From Spirochaetia bacterium (GTDB taxonomy: Bacteria; Spirochaetota; Spirochaetia; PWKH01): 5,852 nt of DNA. The notes beneath the pieces were generated by a model, which worked only from the letters and a program-made list of their open reading frames with translations, made no database searches and was not told the DNA's origin. This document shows positions 1 through 5,777 of the stretch, piece after piece. Each line of letters opens with the position of its first letter. Within the stretch, counting starts at the first letter, position 1. The stretch is taken from positions 1 through 5,852 of the forward strand of contig SKXS01000225.1 of NCBI GenBank assembly GCA_007128345.1, in the 5' to 3' direction. The translations under genes were made by a program, and so were the position numbers.

Positions 1-1
1 A

Positions 2-928
2 GGGCTGCCTGGTACGCGGACACAGCTTGATGATGCACCAGGAGATCGATTCTACATCACCGACGAACCGAATATTGCGGCAGGCATCATGGATCAGCTG
101 GCAAAGAAAGCCGAACTGGATATACCCGGTCATGGGAGCATCATGATCCAGGAAGTTCTGGTCCATGACGGAAGGACTGAAGCACCGGCTCTCCCATCCT
201 CACGGGACCTATCACACATTACATGCATCCTCTCCTCACCCGGTTCGGGTGAGCATCTGGCTGGCATCGCCCTGGATCTTGGCACAGGCATACCTGCGGT
301 AACGCTGGGTATCGGTACCGGACTTCGTGACCGGCTCGGTCTGCTCAGGATAACTATCCCGCCGGAGAAGGAGCTTGTGCATCTGATAGTGCCTTCACAT
401 GATACAGAAAGTATAATCCAACTGCTTGTTGAACACGGCAGGCTGAACCGGCCAGGGGGGGGGTTCGTTTACCAGGTTCCGGTCAGCAGAGCGCTTCTGG
501 ATACCCGCATGCGGATTGGCGCCCAAGAGCATGCGGCAAGCATAGAGCAGATCATTGCCGCGCTTGATGAGCTGCGGGGAAGCACATCCTGGAGAAAGCG
601 GTTTGTGGATCCTAAACCAAGAAACTTGCGGTTCATGAGGAAGCAGCGTGAAATTATCAGTTCCTGCAGGGAGGGGTATGCAGGTGAACTGGTTGCTGCC
701 GCCATGCGGGCTGGAGCTACGGGAGCCACCATATCACGTGTACAGAATATCGGCATAGCAAGCGGGGATGGTCAGACAGCTGCCTGGGAGCGGGTAACCT
801 GTCTGGTTCCTTCAGGGATCAGCATTCATGTCGCTGAATCTATGGCCGCACACAGCCTGCGTGACAGCTTAAACTACGGGAACATTGAGATCATTAATGC
901 CCCTCTCTCCTACTCATACGGCAGTTGA
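2..928 (+). CDS. Multi-domain P-II-like regulatory protein, 5'-truncated by the window edge
   Basis: The reading frame is open to the left edge; the ATG at 89 lies inside the protein, so the true start is outside the window. Numbering from that ATG, residues about 42-144 form one P-II-like unit, including V-H-L-I-V-P-S followed by a helix and G-G-G-F-V-Y-Q-V-P-V, which resembles the P-II strand pattern ending in G-x-G-x-I-F-V-x-P-V. Residues about 184-279 form a second unit with A-G-E-L-V-A-A-A-M-R-A-G-A-T-G-A-T-I-S-R-V, like the first helix and strand of P-II-like proteins. The segment before residue 27 (I-T-D-E-P-N to I-M-I-Q-E-V) looks like the end of a third. P-II proteins are normally about 112-residue trimeric sensors of nitrogen, energy or carbon state; tandem fusions are less common. 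No classical T-loop with the uridylylated tyrosine is evident, so ligand and partner are unknown. The family call is by motif reading only. Confidence 0.72.
   Translation, partial: GLPGTRTQLDDAPGDRFYITDEPNIAAGIMDQLAKKAELDIPGHGSIMIQEVLVHDGRTEAPALPSSRDLSHITCILSSPGSGEHLAGIALDLGTGIPAVTLGIGTGLRDRLGLLRITIPPEKELVHLIVPSHDTESIIQLLVEHGRLNRPGGGFVYQVPVSRALLDTRMRIGAQEHAASIEQIIAALDELRGSTSWRKRFVDPKPRNLRFMRKQREIISSCREGYAGELVAAAMRAGATGATISRVQNIGIASGDGQTAAWERVTCLVPSGISIHVAESMAAHSLRDSLNYGNIEIINAPLSYSYGS
455..463 (+). repeat. Nine-G homopolymer inside the P-II-like gene
   Basis: Nine consecutive G encode the three glycines of R-P-G-G-G-F in the P-II-like unit. The frame is intact in this copy. Gain of one G would bring a TGA at 565-567 into frame, and loss of one G would bring in a TAG at 543-545, so either change truncates the protein. 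It is the longest G run in the window. It may be a slippage site, or simply a preserved glycine stretch. Confidence 0.9.
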
Positions 929-940
929 TGAAAGTGCGCA

Positions 941-970
941 TTGACAATAGCAGCTTGGTTCCATTAGTGT
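941..970 (+). promoter_or_regulatory. Candidate sigma70 promoter for the LysE-type exporter gene
   Basis: A perfect TTGACA (941-946) is followed after 18 bases by TAGTGT (965-970), which keeps the three most conserved -10 positions (T, A and final T). Transcription would begin near 976-978, giving a leader of about 27 nt before the ATG at 1004. The -35 is strong and the -10 weak, a pattern that fits a regulated promoter. Confidence 0.5.
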
Positions 971-976
971 GCACAC
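967..976. promoter_or_regulatory. Perfect palindrome GTGTGCACAC, possible operator
   Basis: GTGTGCACAC is its own reverse complement. It overlaps the candidate -10 and the expected transcription start of the exporter gene, where a repressor would act. No regulator gene is adjacent, and I cannot name the protein that would bind it. A 10-bp palindrome can arise by chance, so the position is the main argument. Confidence 0.35.
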
Positions 977-1003
977 AATATTTTTTCATATAAGGATGGA
1001 GCC

Positions 1004-1627
1004 ATGCTGGTGTTTCTTGTCCAAGGACTAGCCCTGGGAATAGCTGCAGCATCCCAGCCCGGCCCGTTTCAAGCCTATCTGCTGAACCGTACATTGCGGT
1101 TCGGCTGGAAACGAACAGTTCCTGCTGCATTTGCACCTCTTATCAGTGACGGTCCGATTATCATCCTGATGGCAGTGCTGCTGACCCAAGCGCCTGCTTG
1201 GCTGCTGACAGGTCTGCGTATCGCTGGCGGCCTGTTCCTATTTTATCTGGCATTAAACGCTTACAGGTCCGGCAAGGCTTCGCACGCTGTTAAAACTATT
1301 CCCTCATCAAGGCAGAGTATCCTGCATGCGGCATGTATGAATCTGCTGAATCCAAATCCCTACATCTTCTGGGCTGCAGTAGCCGGCCCCATCCTTCTGC
1401 AAGGCTGGAAGGAATCACCGGGGTACGGAGTAAGTTTTCTGATTGGGTTCTACGGCGCTCTGATAGGCGGATTCGTCCTGTTTTCAGCATTCTGTGCTGC
1501 AGCCGGACGCTTGGGACCCAGGGCGACACGCTGGATGGGACTGGGTTCAGCCTTGGTGCTCTTCGGGTTCGGGCTTTTTATGGTTGTACATGCGGTTGCT
1601 GTGCTGGCTGCAGGATTTTCGGGATGA
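1004..1627 (+). CDS. LysE/RhtB-family amino-acid or metabolite exporter
   Basis: This is a 207-residue, strongly hydrophobic protein, the usual length for the LysE/RhtB superfamily of efflux carriers. About six membrane segments can be read: residues 1-26, 38-62, 65-86, 104-134, 140-168 and 176-204. Family signatures are the N-terminal A-A-A-S-Q-P-G-P-F-Q (PGP at 19-21), S-D-G-P-I-I at 48-53 and L-L-N-P-N-P-Y-I-F-W at 114-123, matching the conserved N-P of the fourth helix. Such proteins sit in the inner membrane and export amino acids or related compounds by proton-motive force; the substrate here cannot be told. The start is supported by AAGGATGGAG at 992-1001, with AAGGA seven bases from the ATG. 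The gene has its own candidate promoter and palindrome in the 75-base gap after the P-II-like gene. No adjacent LysG-type regulator is visible. No clear terminator follows. Confidence 0.87.
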   Translation: MLVFLVQGLALGIAAASQPGPFQAYLLNRTLRFGWKRTVPAAFAPLISDGPIIILMAVLLTQAPAWLLTGLRIAGGLFLFYLALNAYRSGKASHAVKTIPSSRQSILHAACMNLLNPNPYIFWAAVAGPILLQGWKESPGYGVSFLIGFYGALIGGFVLFSAFCAAAGRLGPRATRWMGLGSALVLFGFGLFMVVHAVAVLAAGFSG

Positions 1628-1749
1628 TGCATCAGGCACAGCTGATTTCTGGCATCAGTATCCTGCGGGAGATTTGCACTGCATCATATCAGGGATGATC
1701 ATCATAAGCGGTTACGGCTGTCTGGGTTTATGATTTCAGTGAATCAGGG

Positions 1750-1755
1750 TATAAT
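1750..1755 (+). promoter_or_regulatory. Consensus -10 box TATAAT, candidate promoter for the 1977 gene and its downstream partner
   Basis: TATAAT is a perfect sigma70 -10 hexamer. The -35 at 17-base spacing is TTTATG (1727-1732), which is poor, so the promoter may need an activator or may be a chance match. If used, transcription starts near 1762 and the mRNA has a leader of about 215 nt before the ATG at 1977. Confidence 0.4.
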
Positions 1756-1773
1756 CAACCTGATAAACGAGAG

Positions 1774-1807
1774 TCTGCCGGGGGACAGCCTCCCAGTATA
1801 GGGCAGG
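1774..1807 (+). other. Nested hairpin in the leader
   Basis: TCTGCC (1774-1779) can pair with GGCAGG (1802-1807), with one G-U pair at the base. Directly inside it, GGGGG (1780-1784) can pair with CTCCC (1790-1794) through one wobble, closing loop ACAGC. The bases 1795-1801 would bulge. The two helices would stack, which is more order than expected of random sequence. No T-run follows, so this is not an ordinary terminator. Confidence 0.4.
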
Positions 1808-1826
1808 GTAATGACCGTGAGCAGGT

Positions 1827-1847
1827 GCGGCATGCTGCAGGTGCCGC
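1827..1847 (+). other. GC-rich hairpin GCGGCA...TGCCGC in the leader
   Basis: GCGGCA (1827-1832) pairs perfectly with TGCCGC (1842-1847) across a nine-base loop. GG at 1824-1825 and CC at 1850-1851 can extend the stem after a small internal loop. It lies about 20 bases downstream of the nested hairpin and 130 bases before the start codon. There is no U-tract after it. Confidence 0.4.
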
Positions 1848-1963
1848 TGCCTCATTCACTATCAGCACCATGCGGATATCTGGACTCATTGTCCATACAT
1901 ACCGCATATACAGATTCCGGGTGACTCGGTGATTACTGTGCGGCATGATAAACAGTATCTGGC

Positions 1964-1969
1964 AAGGAG
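1964..1969 (+). promoter_or_regulatory. Shine-Dalgarno AAGGAG that decides the start of the synthase-like gene
   Basis: AAGGAG sits seven bases before ATG 1977, an optimal spacing. The ATG at 1980 directly follows and could also be used. The upstream GTG at 1929 is preceded only by TGACTCG, with no purine-rich site, so the longer form is unlikely. Confidence 0.75.
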
Positions 1970-1976
1970 CACGGAT

Positions 1977-4277
1977 ATGATGAGCAGGCGCATCAGCACA
2001 GCAATATGCGCTGCAGGATGCAGCGGAATGATTGCGCAGATGATCCTGCTGCGTGAACTGCTGATCGTCTTTTCCGGCAATGAACTCTCCATCGGTATTA
2101 TACTGGCAAGCTGGCTCATCCTTGAAGCCTTCGGAAGTTTCTACATAGGTAAGCGGGCAGAACGGTCCAAGCATCTCCTTGCTGTGTATGCAGGCATGAA
2201 TATTCTGTTTTCAGCAGCCCTGCCTGCGATGGTTTACATAACTCGAATCCTGCGTATAATGCTGGGCCTCTCAATCGGTGAAGGAATCGGTATTCTCCCT
2301 ATCCTGTATTCGTCCTTCTTCATTCTCCTGCCGATCAGCGTTCTGCATGGTGCGCTGTTCACCTTTGGATGCAAGGTATATTCAGCTTATTCCAAGCCCG
2401 ATGCATCCTCTGTAGGCAGGGCATATGTGTATGAAACACTAGGAACGATTATAGGCGGTATAGTCTGGACATTCCTGATCATTCCGTATGTACACACCAT
2501 GCATGCCGCAATTTGGCTTAGTGTGGCGCATCTGGCCATAGGTGTCCTGGTGCTGGCACAGTACTTACGTATCGGTCCGAAAATTGAGCGGGCGGCTGCA
2601 GGTATTGCTGTCGTGCTGCTTGGGGCTGGAGTGCTGACTGCTTCAGGAGGCCTAGCAGATGTGCTCCATCAACGCTCCATAGAGACCCAGTGGGCACCCC
2701 AGAACCTGGTGCATTACCAGAATTCAAGGTACAGCAACATCAGCGTGACCGAACTGGAAGGTCAGTATACATTCTTTCTTGACGGCATACCCCACATGAA
2801 GACACCGATCCCTGACATCCTGTTTGTTGAGGAATTTGTGCATCTTCCGCTTATGGCGCATCCGAATCCTGAGCGACTGCTCATACTCAGCGGAGGTGCC
2901 GGAGGAGTAATTAACGAAGTGCTGAAGCATCACTCAGTGCAGTCAGTTGAGTATGCTGAGCTGGATCCTATGATACTGGAGCTTGTAGACAGATATTCTA
3001 CTTCGCTGACGGAACGTGAACTGAAGGACGAACGGGTACATATCACGCACAGTGACGGACGACTTTTCCTGAAAACGACGCAGAAGACATATGACGTGCT
3101 GTTGGTCGGCATACGGGAACTCACGGATCTGCAGACAAACAGATTCTTTACGCAAGAGTTTTTCTCCCTGGCTGACAAGACCTTGAATGCTGATGGGATA
3201 CTTGTCTTCAGCATTCCGGGTTCTCTGACATACTTCAGCGATGAGCTGAGGAGTCTCAATGCCTCTGTCTACCATACTGTCAAGGAGGTATTTCCCCATG
3301 TCAGGGTCATTCCCGGTGACGAGGCAAACCTCTACCTGGTCTCGCATGCCGGGGATATCATGGAGATGGACGTTTCACTGTTTGCCCAACGGGTCCTGGA
3401 GAGAGATTTTACACCTGATGTGCTTGTCCCTCGGCATATACAGAACAAGCTTCATCCAGGCTGGGCTGGCTGGTATGAGGAGTTCATCGAAGGAAAGTCT
3501 CATGTGCTTAACAGCGACTTTAGGCCCATAGGGGTGTACTACAGCATAGCCCACTGGAACGCTCTGCACACTCCGGCGCTGCAGGGACTCTTTGCATGGT
3601 TCGGGAACCTGACCCTGCGGTCCATAGCTGTGCCGTTTGCAGCCGGTATCGCTTTGCTGATACTGCTGAGGATAAAAAAACCAACTATTTTTGGATCAGG
3701 AGTTCCCTGGACGATCGGCACTACCGGTTTTGCCGGGATGGTATTTGACCTCGCCCTGATATTTGCCTTTCAGGCATTGTACGGATATGTCTTTGCATGG
3801 ATAGGGCTCCTGATAACGTGCTTTATGGTGGGATCAGCCTGCGGGGCCATGGCAGTTACCGTTCTGCTGCCAAGAATCAAGGATGCGGCGAGGGCATTCA
3901 TTGCCATCGACCTGGTGATAATCATGTATGCTCTGGTGCTCCCCCTGTTATTCCTGATGCTGCAGCCCTATATGGATAGACCTGCCATGTTCTCAGCTAT
4001 GCGTGCTGTTATACTCCTGCTCTCGTTTGTCAGCGGTCTATTGATCAGTGCGCAGTTTCCTCTGGCAAACCATATATACCTGCGTTCGAACAACAACCTG
4101 AGCAGGACAGTGGGTCTGTTGTACGGGAGTGATCTTGTCGGTGGATGGATTGGAGGAATTCTCGGCGGTGTGGCACTTCTGCCGGTTCTCGGCCTTTTTG
4201 GAACATGTGCGGCAGCAGTATTACTGAAAGCCTGCAGCTTCGTTATGCTCACCGTAGGCAGGAAAACAGCTGTGTAA
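1977..4277 (+). CDS. Polytopic membrane protein with central spermidine-synthase-like domain (fused MFS/spermidine synthase type)
   Basis: I place the start at ATG 1977 (766 residues), because AAGGAG at 1964-1969 lies seven bases upstream; a GTG at 1929 would add 16 polar residues and has no such site. Numbering from 1977, about seven membrane segments occupy residues 5-225, including L-R-E-L-L-I-V-F-S-G-N-E-L-S typical of this fused family. A soluble Rossmann domain follows at about 245-460: N-S-R-Y-S-N-I-S-V-T, L-I-L-S-G-G-A-G-G (glycine loop, 305-310), Y-A-E-L-D-P (326-331, acidic residues that normally hold the ligand ribose), S-D-G-R-L-F-L (D360) and N-R-F-F-T-Q-E-F-F. About six further helices run from 545 to 760. 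Canonical spermidine synthases are soluble, about 300 residues long, and transfer aminopropyl from decarboxylated AdoMet to putrescine. Here the GGGDGG aspartate is alanine, the Y-H-E gate reads E-E-F-V-H, and the catalytic aspartate region reads V-G-I-R-E-L. The true reaction is therefore unknown. It is probably co-transcribed with the radical SAM gene 67 bases downstream. Confidence 0.85.
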   Translation: MMSRRISTAICAAGCSGMIAQMILLRELLIVFSGNELSIGIILASWLILEAFGSFYIGKRAERSKHLLAVYAGMNILFSAALPAMVYITRILRIMLGLSIGEGIGILPILYSSFFILLPISVLHGALFTFGCKVYSAYSKPDASSVGRAYVYETLGTIIGGIVWTFLIIPYVHTMHAAIWLSVAHLAIGVLVLAQYLRIGPKIERAAAGIAVVLLGAGVLTASGGLADVLHQRSIETQWAPQNLVHYQNSRYSNISVTELEGQYTFFLDGIPHMKTPIPDILFVEEFVHLPLMAHPNPERLLILSGGAGGVINEVLKHHSVQSVEYAELDPMILELVDRYSTSLTERELKDERVHITHSDGRLFLKTTQKTYDVLLVGIRELTDLQTNRFFTQEFFSLADKTLNADGILVFSIPGSLTYFSDELRSLNASVYHTVKEVFPHVRVIPGDEANLYLVSHAGDIMEMDVSLFAQRVLERDFTPDVLVPRHIQNKLHPGWAGWYEEFIEGKSHVLNSDFRPIGVYYSIAHWNALHTPALQGLFAWFGNLTLRSIAVPFAAGIALLILLRIKKPTIFGSGVPWTIGTTGFAGMVFDLALIFAFQALYGYVFAWIGLLITCFMVGSACGAMAVTVLLPRIKDAARAFIAIDLVIIMYALVLPLLFLMLQPYMDRPAMFSAMRAVILLLSFVSGLLISAQFPLANHIYLRSNNNLSRTVGLLYGSDLVGGWIGGILGGVALLPVLGLFGTCAAAVLLKACSFVMLTVGRKTAV

Positions 4278-4334
4278 AGAGTATGCCAGCAGCTGATACC
4301 GAAGGTCCGGCAGAACTTCTACGGATCGTGAAAG

Positions 4335-4340
4335 AGGAGG
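4335..4340 (+). promoter_or_regulatory. Strong Shine-Dalgarno AGGAGG for the radical SAM gene
   Basis: AGGAGG, within GAGGAGGG, lies four bases before ATG 4345 and 13 before the in-frame ATG 4354. It fixes the start at the 5' end of the signal peptide, so the hydrophobic N-terminus is translated rather than being an annotation artefact. Confidence 0.75.
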
Positions 4341-4344
4341 GTGT

Positions 4345-5439
4345 ATGAGTATAATGAGATGTAGTAAAGTATTTATGATGATAGTATGTATCCAGATAGT
4401 ATGTATTATCAGCGGGGGAGTTGTAGGTATGCAGGCAGCTTCAGCGGATACCAGTTCAGAAGACCCGATTATTGATGATGAGATATCAGCGAATACAGAT
4501 GAAGGCAGTTTTGAGCCTTCTTACCTGGAGCTCCATCGTTCAGGTGAGCTGAAAAGGCGTGCGGACATGCTCTGGGATGTGATGGGATCTTGCCAGCTGT
4601 GTCCGCGTTTATGCGGAGCCGATCGACTCTCGGGTGAAACTGGTTTCTGCAGAGCGCAGGGAACAGTGTTACATATTGCATCCTACCAATCACATTTTGG
4701 GGAAGAACGTCCGCTGGTTGGATGGGGAGGCTCAGGGACAATATTTTTCTCCCACTGCAATCTCAGGTGCGTCTTCTGCCAGAACTGGACGATCAGCCAT
4801 TTGGGCAGGGGTATTGAAACCAGCGTGTACAGCCTTGCCAATATCATGCTTGAAATGCAGAGAAGGGGATGCCACAATATTAATCTCGTTACCCCTACGC
4901 ATTATGTTGCGCATATTCTCAAGGCATTGGACATTGCCGCGGAAAAAGGCCTCCGTCTTCCTATCGTGTACAATACCTCCGGTTGGGAGCGGATTGAGGT
5001 GCTGAAGCTCCTGGACGGAGTTGTCGACATCTATCTTCCTGACTTTAAGTACTGGGATAGCGAAGCTGCCGCAGCATACTCAGCAGGTGCAGCAAGCTAT
5101 CCTGAACTGACCAAGCAGGCTATTCTAGAAATGCACCGGCAGGTGGGAGTTGCAAAACCCGCTGAAGACGGCATCATGTATCGGGGGCTGATGATACGGC
5201 ATCTGGTTATGCCCGAGGATGTCAGCGGTTCGCTGAAGGTAATAGAGTGGATAGCGGAAAATCTTCCGGAGGACACCTATGTGAACATCATGGCTCAGTA
5301 CCGTCCTGCCCATAAAGCATACGACTATCCGGAACTCTCACGGGCAATCACTGCTGAAGAATATCGCTCTGTAGTTACGAAAGCCCTTGATCTTGGACTC
5401 TCTAACCTTGACTTGCAGGGATTCTGGTGGGTACCGTAA
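4345..5439 (+). CDS. PflX-like (COG1313) radical SAM Fe-S protein with N-terminal export signal
   Basis: This 364-residue protein has the layout of PflX-type homologues of pyruvate formate-lyase activating enzyme. The order is C83-x2-C86-x3-C90 with a further C102 (probable second metal or Fe-S site), G-S-G-T-I-F-F-S-H, then C138-x3-C142-x2-C145, the radical SAM motif binding [4Fe-4S] and AdoMet. Next come H-N-I-N-L-V-T-P-T-H (177-186), L-P-I-V-Y-N-T-S-G, V-V-D-I-Y-L-P-D-F-K-Y, I-R-H-L-V-M-P and Y-V-N-I-M-A-Q-Y-R-P-A. Family similarity as I know it begins near residue 60. The preceding residues are a basic start (R5, K8), a hydrophobic core (9-28), A-S-A as a signal-peptidase site (cut after 34) and an acidic linker (35-57). 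AGGAGG at 4335-4340 lies four bases from the ATG; ATG 4354 in the same frame keeps the signal. The family's substrate is unknown. It is not a functional pyruvate formate-lyase activator by any evidence here, since no pfl gene is present. Confidence 0.9.
   Translation: MSIMRCSKVFMMIVCIQIVCIISGGVVGMQAASADTSSEDPIIDDEISANTDEGSFEPSYLELHRSGELKRRADMLWDVMGSCQLCPRLCGADRLSGETGFCRAQGTVLHIASYQSHFGEERPLVGWGGSGTIFFSHCNLRCVFCQNWTISHLGRGIETSVYSLANIMLEMQRRGCHNINLVTPTHYVAHILKALDIAAEKGLRLPIVYNTSGWERIEVLKLLDGVVDIYLPDFKYWDSEAAAAYSAGAASYPELTKQAILEMHRQVGVAKPAEDGIMYRGLMIRHLVMPEDVSGSLKVIEWIAENLPEDTYVNIMAQYRPAHKAYDYPELSRAITAEEYRSVVTKALDLGLSNLDLQGFWWVP
4381..4406 (+). repeat. In-frame direct repeat ATAGTATGTAT with 15-bp period in the signal peptide
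   Basis: ATAGTATGTAT occurs at 4381-4391 and again at 4396-4406, exactly 15 bases apart. It encodes I-V-C-I-Q then I-V-C-I-I in the hydrophobic core of the export signal. The local DNA is AT-rich compared with the rest of the gene. The simplest reading is a tandem duplication of five codons. Confidence 0.8.
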
Positions 5440-5570
5440 TACCTAAGTGCATTTCGCAGGGAAAGTGTCATGAAATCTCTTTATAAGAACTGTCCGGAAA
5501 CTGATGATTGCTGAGAATTACCTACGCATTACATTATAATCATATGATAACGATGCATGAAGAAAAAGCC

Positions 5571-5582
5571 GCAGCATGCTGC
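5571..5582. repeat. Perfect 12-bp palindrome GCAGCATGCTGC
   Basis: The 12 bases equal their own reverse complement. On the minus strand the palindrome is followed by GGC and five T, so it could act as a weak terminator for a gene entering from the right. As RNA the stem would be only four pairs closing a CATG loop. It could equally be a protein-binding site. Confidence 0.35.
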
Positions 5583-5670
5583 TGATCACATGAAAAATTT
5601 CATTGCGACGTTTAGGGGTACCTGCATGTATAGCTTGCTATGCAAATCCCAATGACATGTTATAAAATCA

Positions 5671-5754
5671 GATTATACAAATGCGTCACATAAGTAGATT
5701 CGGACATTATCGTGAAAAAATTATCTATATTCCTAAGATGCTGATTGTATAATC
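5671..5754. repeat. Separated inverted repeat GATTATACAA / TTGTATAATC
   Basis: GATTATACAA (5671-5680) is the exact reverse complement of TTGTATAATC (5745-5754), with 64 bases between. The right arm contains TATAAT (5748-5753). The right arm also takes part in a local hairpin, so the two foldings exclude each other. Confidence 0.5.
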
Positions 5755-5756
5755 AG
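5741..5756. repeat. Inverted repeat CTGATT-gtat-AATCAG
   Basis: A six-base stem closes a four-base loop, and the loop and right arm include a TATAAT sequence. It is followed by only three T, so I do not call it a terminator. It is four bases from the next inverted repeat. Confidence 0.45.
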
Positions 5757-5760
5757 TTTA

Positions 5761-5777
5761 CAATAATCACATTATTG
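5761..5777. repeat. Inverted repeat CAATAAT-cac-ATTATTG
   Basis: A perfect seven-base stem closes a three-base loop, directly after the 5741-5756 inverted repeat. The composition is AT-rich, so the RNA stem would be weak; binding by a dimeric regulator is an alternative reading. Confidence 0.45.

Larger units (their letters stand above)
1628..1976. other. Non-coding gap and putative structured leader of the membrane synthase-like gene
   Basis: About 350 bases separate the exporter stop from the preferred start of the next gene. The first 120 hold two 10-bp palindromes, TGATGCATCA at 1625-1634 overlapping the stop codon and GATGATCATC at 1694-1703, but no hairpin with a T-run. From the TATAAT at 1750 onward the DNA reads as a leader of about 210 nt with two hairpins. 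I compared it by eye with the cobalamin, TPP, glycine, c-di-GMP and guanidine riboswitch cores and found no match. A 37-codon frame at 1811-1924 has no good ribosome-binding site and is not called. Confidence 0.6.

Noticed and set aside
1625..1703. Palindromes TGATGCATCA and GATGATCATC after the exporter gene as a terminator
   Set aside because: Neither forms a stable RNA stem with a proper loop, and no T-run follows.
1774..1851. A known riboswitch or RNase P/SRP-type RNA in the 1750-1976 leader
   Set aside because: None of the conserved cores I could recall fits; only the hairpins are supported.
1811..1924. A 37-codon frame in the leader of the synthase-like gene, possible leader peptide
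   Set aside because: It has no clear ribosome-binding site at proper spacing, overlaps the GC-rich hairpin, and shows no run of one amino acid as expected for attenuation.
1929..1976. A 16-residue N-terminal extension of the synthase-like protein starting at GTG 1929
   Set aside because: There is no Shine-Dalgarno before 1929, while ATG 1977 has AAGGAG at seven bases and begins just before the first membrane segment.
2930..3347. Minus-strand open frames of 109 and 134 codons inside the synthase-like gene
   Set aside because: They lie wholly inside a gene whose plus-strand frame carries clear family motifs; their translations look like no protein family and they lack ribosome-binding sites.
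5470..5514. A 14-codon frame preceded by AGGGAAA after the radical SAM gene
   Set aside because: The upstream spacing is good, but 14 codons with no recognisable pattern is too little to support a gene.
5590..5655. A 21-codon frame starting at ATG 5590
   Set aside because: It has no ribosome-binding site, and the start overlaps an inverted repeat.
5721..5729. TTATCTATA as a DnaA box in an AT-rich region, suggesting an origin
   Set aside because: It has two mismatches to TTATCCACA, there is no cluster of further boxes, and no dnaA, dnaN or gidA gene is nearby.
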